Position numbers and translations under genes: made by a program
The notes under the pieces: model-generated
Seen by the model: the letters and a program-made list of their open reading frames with translations, nothing else
Told to the model about the DNA's origin: nothing
Databases searched by the model: none
Source: AP-15 sp035570935
GTDB lineage: Bacteria; Pseudomonadota; Alphaproteobacteria; ATCC43930; CGMCC-115725
Assembly: GCA_035570935.1 (NCBI GenBank)
Contig: DATMKU010000298.1
Location: forward strand, 1 to 9,247
Reading direction: 5' to 3'
Length of the DNA: 9,247 nt
Shown here: piece after piece, positions 7,710 to 9,247 of the stretch
How the letters are laid out: the number at the start of each line of letters is the position of its first letter
How positions within the stretch are numbered: the first letter of the stretch is position 1

Positions 7710-7726
7710 GCCCCGTTGAGCGGGGC
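7710..7726 (-). promoter_or_regulatory. Leader hairpin upstream of the copy 1 transporter
   Basis: On the minus strand GCCCCG, a 5-base loop CTCAA, and CGGGGC form a perfect 6-bp stem that ends 23 bases before the ATG. The paralogous gene has a hairpin with a different stem sequence at the same distance. Possible roles are mRNA 5' protection or control of initiation; both are inferred. Confidence 0.45.
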
Positions 7727-7753
7727 CCTGATGTTCGTTGCGCTCGGCTTGCT

Positions 7754-7778
7754 GTCCTGCGGAATGTCAGAACAGGAC
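7754..7778. repeat. Inverted repeat GTCCTG-N13-CAGGAC, possible operator
   Basis: A perfect 6-base inverted repeat with a 13-base spacer (7754-7759 and 7773-7778) sits between the terminator of the upstream transporter and the leader of the downstream one. Its spacer contains CTGACA on the minus strand (7765-7770), a good match to a -35 hexamer, but no convincing -10 follows at normal spacing. It could be an operator for the copy 1 gene or a secondary hairpin. Confidence 0.3.
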
Positions 7779-7786
7779 GGCGCCGC

Positions 7787-7823
7787 AAAGAAAAAGGCCC
7801 CTCCCGGCGTGCCGGAAGAGGCC
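7787..7823 (-). terminator. Intrinsic terminator of the copy 2 transporter
   Basis: On the minus strand, starting 25 bases after the TAA of the upstream transporter, an arm GGCCTCTTCCGGC pairs with GCCGGGAGGGGCC (stem region 7796-7823), giving about 12 pairs with a tight loop. It is followed by TTTTTCTTT (7787-7795). The two non-Watson-Crick positions are G-U pairs only when read on the minus strand, which supports that orientation. It should separate the two transporter genes into distinct transcripts. Confidence 0.88.
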
Positions 7824-7848
7824 CTTGGCGGGGTTCGATCCAGAGTCC

Positions 7849-9123
7849 TTAGACCACGACCAGATCGGGCGACATCTCGGTTCCCCTGGTCTCCGGGCCG
7901 AACGCGACCGACAGGATGAAGTTGGCCAACCCGAATAGGGTTCCGATCGCCATCGGGATGGCAAAGCCGAGATTCCAGGTAATCGCGAAAAAAGTCAGAA
8001 TCGGCGGCACCATCGCGCCTGGGATGGCGCCGACGTGGTAGCAGAAACCGGTCGCGGTGCCGCGGATTTCGGTCGGAAAGCGCTCGGTCAGATAGCTCGG
8101 CACTTGGCCGTACATGGCGCCGCCGGCGAACAGCCCTTGCGTGACAAAGGCGATCACCACCCAGGTGAAGTTCCCGGAGAACAGGTAGATCGGCACCAAT
8201 GGGACCGCGCACAGCGCCGGGATGATCATCGCCGGGCGGCGGCCGATTTTGTCGGACACCCAGCCCCACCCCGAGCTGCCGAGAAACACCAGGATGTTGG
8301 CGAAGGCGATCGGCGTCGCGATCAGCGCCGGGCTCAAACCCAAATCCTTTTGCAGATGGGTCGCGAACAGCGCATTGATCGAATAATACGTGACAAAACC
8401 CGCCGCTTGGAACCAGCAAGTGGTGATCGTGTTGCCGAGCATTCCGGGCTTGAAGATCTTGAGCAGCGGCACCTTGACTTCGCGCTTTTGGGTGCGCTGG
8501 AGCCGGCGGTTCTCAAGCCAAACCGCGGGCTCCTTGACAAAATACCGAATATAGACGAGCGCCAGCGCCGGGGCGATGCCGACCCACAGCATGCCGCGCC
8601 AGCCGATATATTTGTAGAAGAGGCCGTAGACCAGGCTCGACAGCAGAAAGCCGAGCCCCCACGAACCTTGCAATACCCCGCTCATAAACCCGCGCGAGCG
8701 GATTGGCCAGGTCTCCATCGCCAAGGAGGCGCCGGCCGGCCATTCCGCCCCCATGAACAGACCGAGCAGCGCACGGAAGAACAACAAGAACAAGAAGGTC
8801 GGGGAAAACCCGGCGATGAAATTACACAGCGAATAGCCGAAGATCGAGATCATCAGCGGGACCTTGCGCCCGACTCGATCGGCGACCCAACCCGAGGCCG
8901 TGGCGCCGACCAGCCGCATCCACAAGGTGATGGTAAAGACGATCGTGACGGCGGTCAGCGGGACGTGAAACTCCTTCGAGATCGGCAACATGATCAATAG
9001 GAAGATCGTGAAGTCGAAGGCGTCCAAGGTCCAGCCCATCCAGGCGGCGCCAAAGGCGTACCACTGGTCCTTTGCCGGCTCTTTCCACCATGCAACGCCC
9101 CTTACGGTCTCCACCGCCGCCAT
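7849..9123 (-). CDS. MFS transporter, sialate/monocarboxylate:H+ symporter (SHS/NanT-like) type, copy 2
   Basis: An inner-membrane symporter of 424 residues, paralogous to the gene at 6409-7686 and aligning with it almost without gaps (residue n here matches n+1 there). Shared features include WWKEPAKDQW (12-21), TLDAFDF (32-38), GWVADRVGRK (78-87), the second-half loop WVSDKIGRRP (288-297), RFPTEIRGTATGF (348-360) and GPETRG (409-414). An open frame extends 21 codons upstream, but the ATG at 9123 has AGGAGA seven bases before it and matches the paralogue's N-terminus. The gene has its own candidate promoter and a strong terminator, so it is probably transcribed alone. The second half differs more from copy 1 than the first, which could mean a different substrate. 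The transported compound, probably an organic acid, cannot be named from sequence alone. Confidence 0.93.
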   Translation of the reverse strand: MAAVETVRGVAWWKEPAKDQWYAFGAAWMGWTLDAFDFTIFLLIMLPISKEFHVPLTAVTIVFTITLWMRLVGATASGWVADRVGRKVPLMISIFGYSLCNFIAGFSPTFLFLLFFRALLGLFMGAEWPAGASLAMETWPIRSRGFMSGVLQGSWGLGFLLSSLVYGLFYKYIGWRGMLWVGIAPALALVYIRYFVKEPAVWLENRRLQRTQKREVKVPLLKIFKPGMLGNTITTCWFQAAGFVTYYSINALFATHLQKDLGLSPALIATPIAFANILVFLGSSGWGWVSDKIGRRPAMIIPALCAVPLVPIYLFSGNFTWVVIAFVTQGLFAGGAMYGQVPSYLTERFPTEIRGTATGFCYHVGAIPGAMVPPILTFFAITWNLGFAIPMAIGTLFGLANFILSVAFGPETRGTEMSPDLVVV

Positions 9124-9130
9124 CGCACCA

Positions 9131-9136
9131 TCTCCT
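9131..9136 (-). promoter_or_regulatory. Ribosome binding site of the copy 2 transporter
   Basis: AGGAGA on the minus strand, seven bases before the ATG at 9123, selects this start over the upstream end of the open frame at 9186. That upstream position has no comparable site and lies before the expected transcript start. Confidence 0.75.
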
Positions 9137-9145
9137 GTTCGGTAC

Positions 9146-9163
9146 GGCTCCTGTTGCGGAGCC
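9146..9163 (-). promoter_or_regulatory. Leader hairpin upstream of the copy 2 transporter
   Basis: On the minus strand GGCTCC, a 6-base loop GCAACA and GGAGCC form a perfect 6-bp stem ending 22 bases before the ATG. If the promoter at 9172-9200 is right, the hairpin lies at the very 5' end of the mRNA. Its 3' arm and loop repeat the sequence AACAGGAG that also forms the ribosome site. Confidence 0.5.
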
Positions 9164-9171
9164 TTGCAGGA

Positions 9172-9210
9172 AGTGTAGAGCAGCAATGCGAGAATGTCGT
9201 TAGTTTTTTT
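9172..9210 (-). promoter_or_regulatory. Candidate sigma-70 promoter of the copy 2 transporter
   Basis: On the minus strand ACGACA (9195-9200, 4 of 6 to TTGACA) and TACACT (9172-9177, 4 of 6 to TATAAT) are separated by exactly 17 bases. A run of seven A residues (9204-9210) just upstream of the -35 could act as an UP element. The expected start of transcription, near 9165, falls just before the leader hairpin. The hexamers are only moderate matches. Confidence 0.4.
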
Positions 9211-9247
9211 CTGATGTTCTATTGCTCGGATTTTAGGCAGGATTTGG

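Noticed and set aside
6644..8419. Open frame of 591 codons on the minus strand spanning parts of both transporter genes
   Set aside because: It is out of frame with both, crosses the strong terminator at 7787-7823, and its translation shows no domain while the other frame gives two clear MFS proteins.
8035..9000. Plus-strand open frame (321 codons) opposite the copy 2 transporter, with a similar one at 6430-7257
   Set aside because: Both are rich in Arg, Gln, Asp and Gly and resemble each other only because the transporters beneath them are paralogues. Neither has independent support.

Overview
The window is about 9.2 kb of GC-rich, densely coding chromosomal DNA. Codon third positions rich in G and C, GTG starts and the protein content all suggest an alphaproteobacterium; the exact order cannot be fixed from this window. 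Eight genes are supported. No mobile element, CRISPR array, tRNA or rRNA was seen, and all eight genes appear intact, though the first starts so near the window edge that its start is uncertain.

Layout. Six genes run on the plus strand. First comes a transporter pair, a 12-helix major facilitator (11-1324) and an ArsB/SLC13-type ion transporter (1321-2694), joined by a 4-base GTGA overlap. A GNAT acetyltransferase follows (2737-3453). Next is a one-carbon (C1) folate group: formate--tetrahydrofolate ligase (fhs, 3596-5296), a 142-residue protein I do not recognise (5316-5744), and 5-formyltetrahydrofolate cyclo-ligase (5814-6407). The other two genes run on the minus strand, tail to tail with the cyclo-ligase. 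They are paralogous major facilitator transporters of the sialate/monocarboxylate:H+ symporter (SHS) type, at 6409-7686 and 7849-9123. The upstream copy (7849-9123) is followed by a clear intrinsic terminator.

How the genes work together. Fhs captures formate as 10-formyl-tetrahydrofolate with ATP, and the cyclo-ligase returns the dead-end 5-formyl form to 5,10-methenyl-tetrahydrofolate. The two enzymes form a small C1-folate module with an unknown protein between them. The SHS-type transporters probably import an organic acid; a link to C1 supply is possible only by proximity. The 5' transporter pair has no visible regulator and its substrates are unknown.

The strongest non-coding signals are in the leaders of the two paralogous transporters. 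Both have a perfect 6-bp hairpin 22-23 nt before the start codon, with different stem sequences, and both share a further upstream motif. I found no evidence of a wholly new multi-gene system. The best leads are the unknown protein in the folate group and the paired leader structures.
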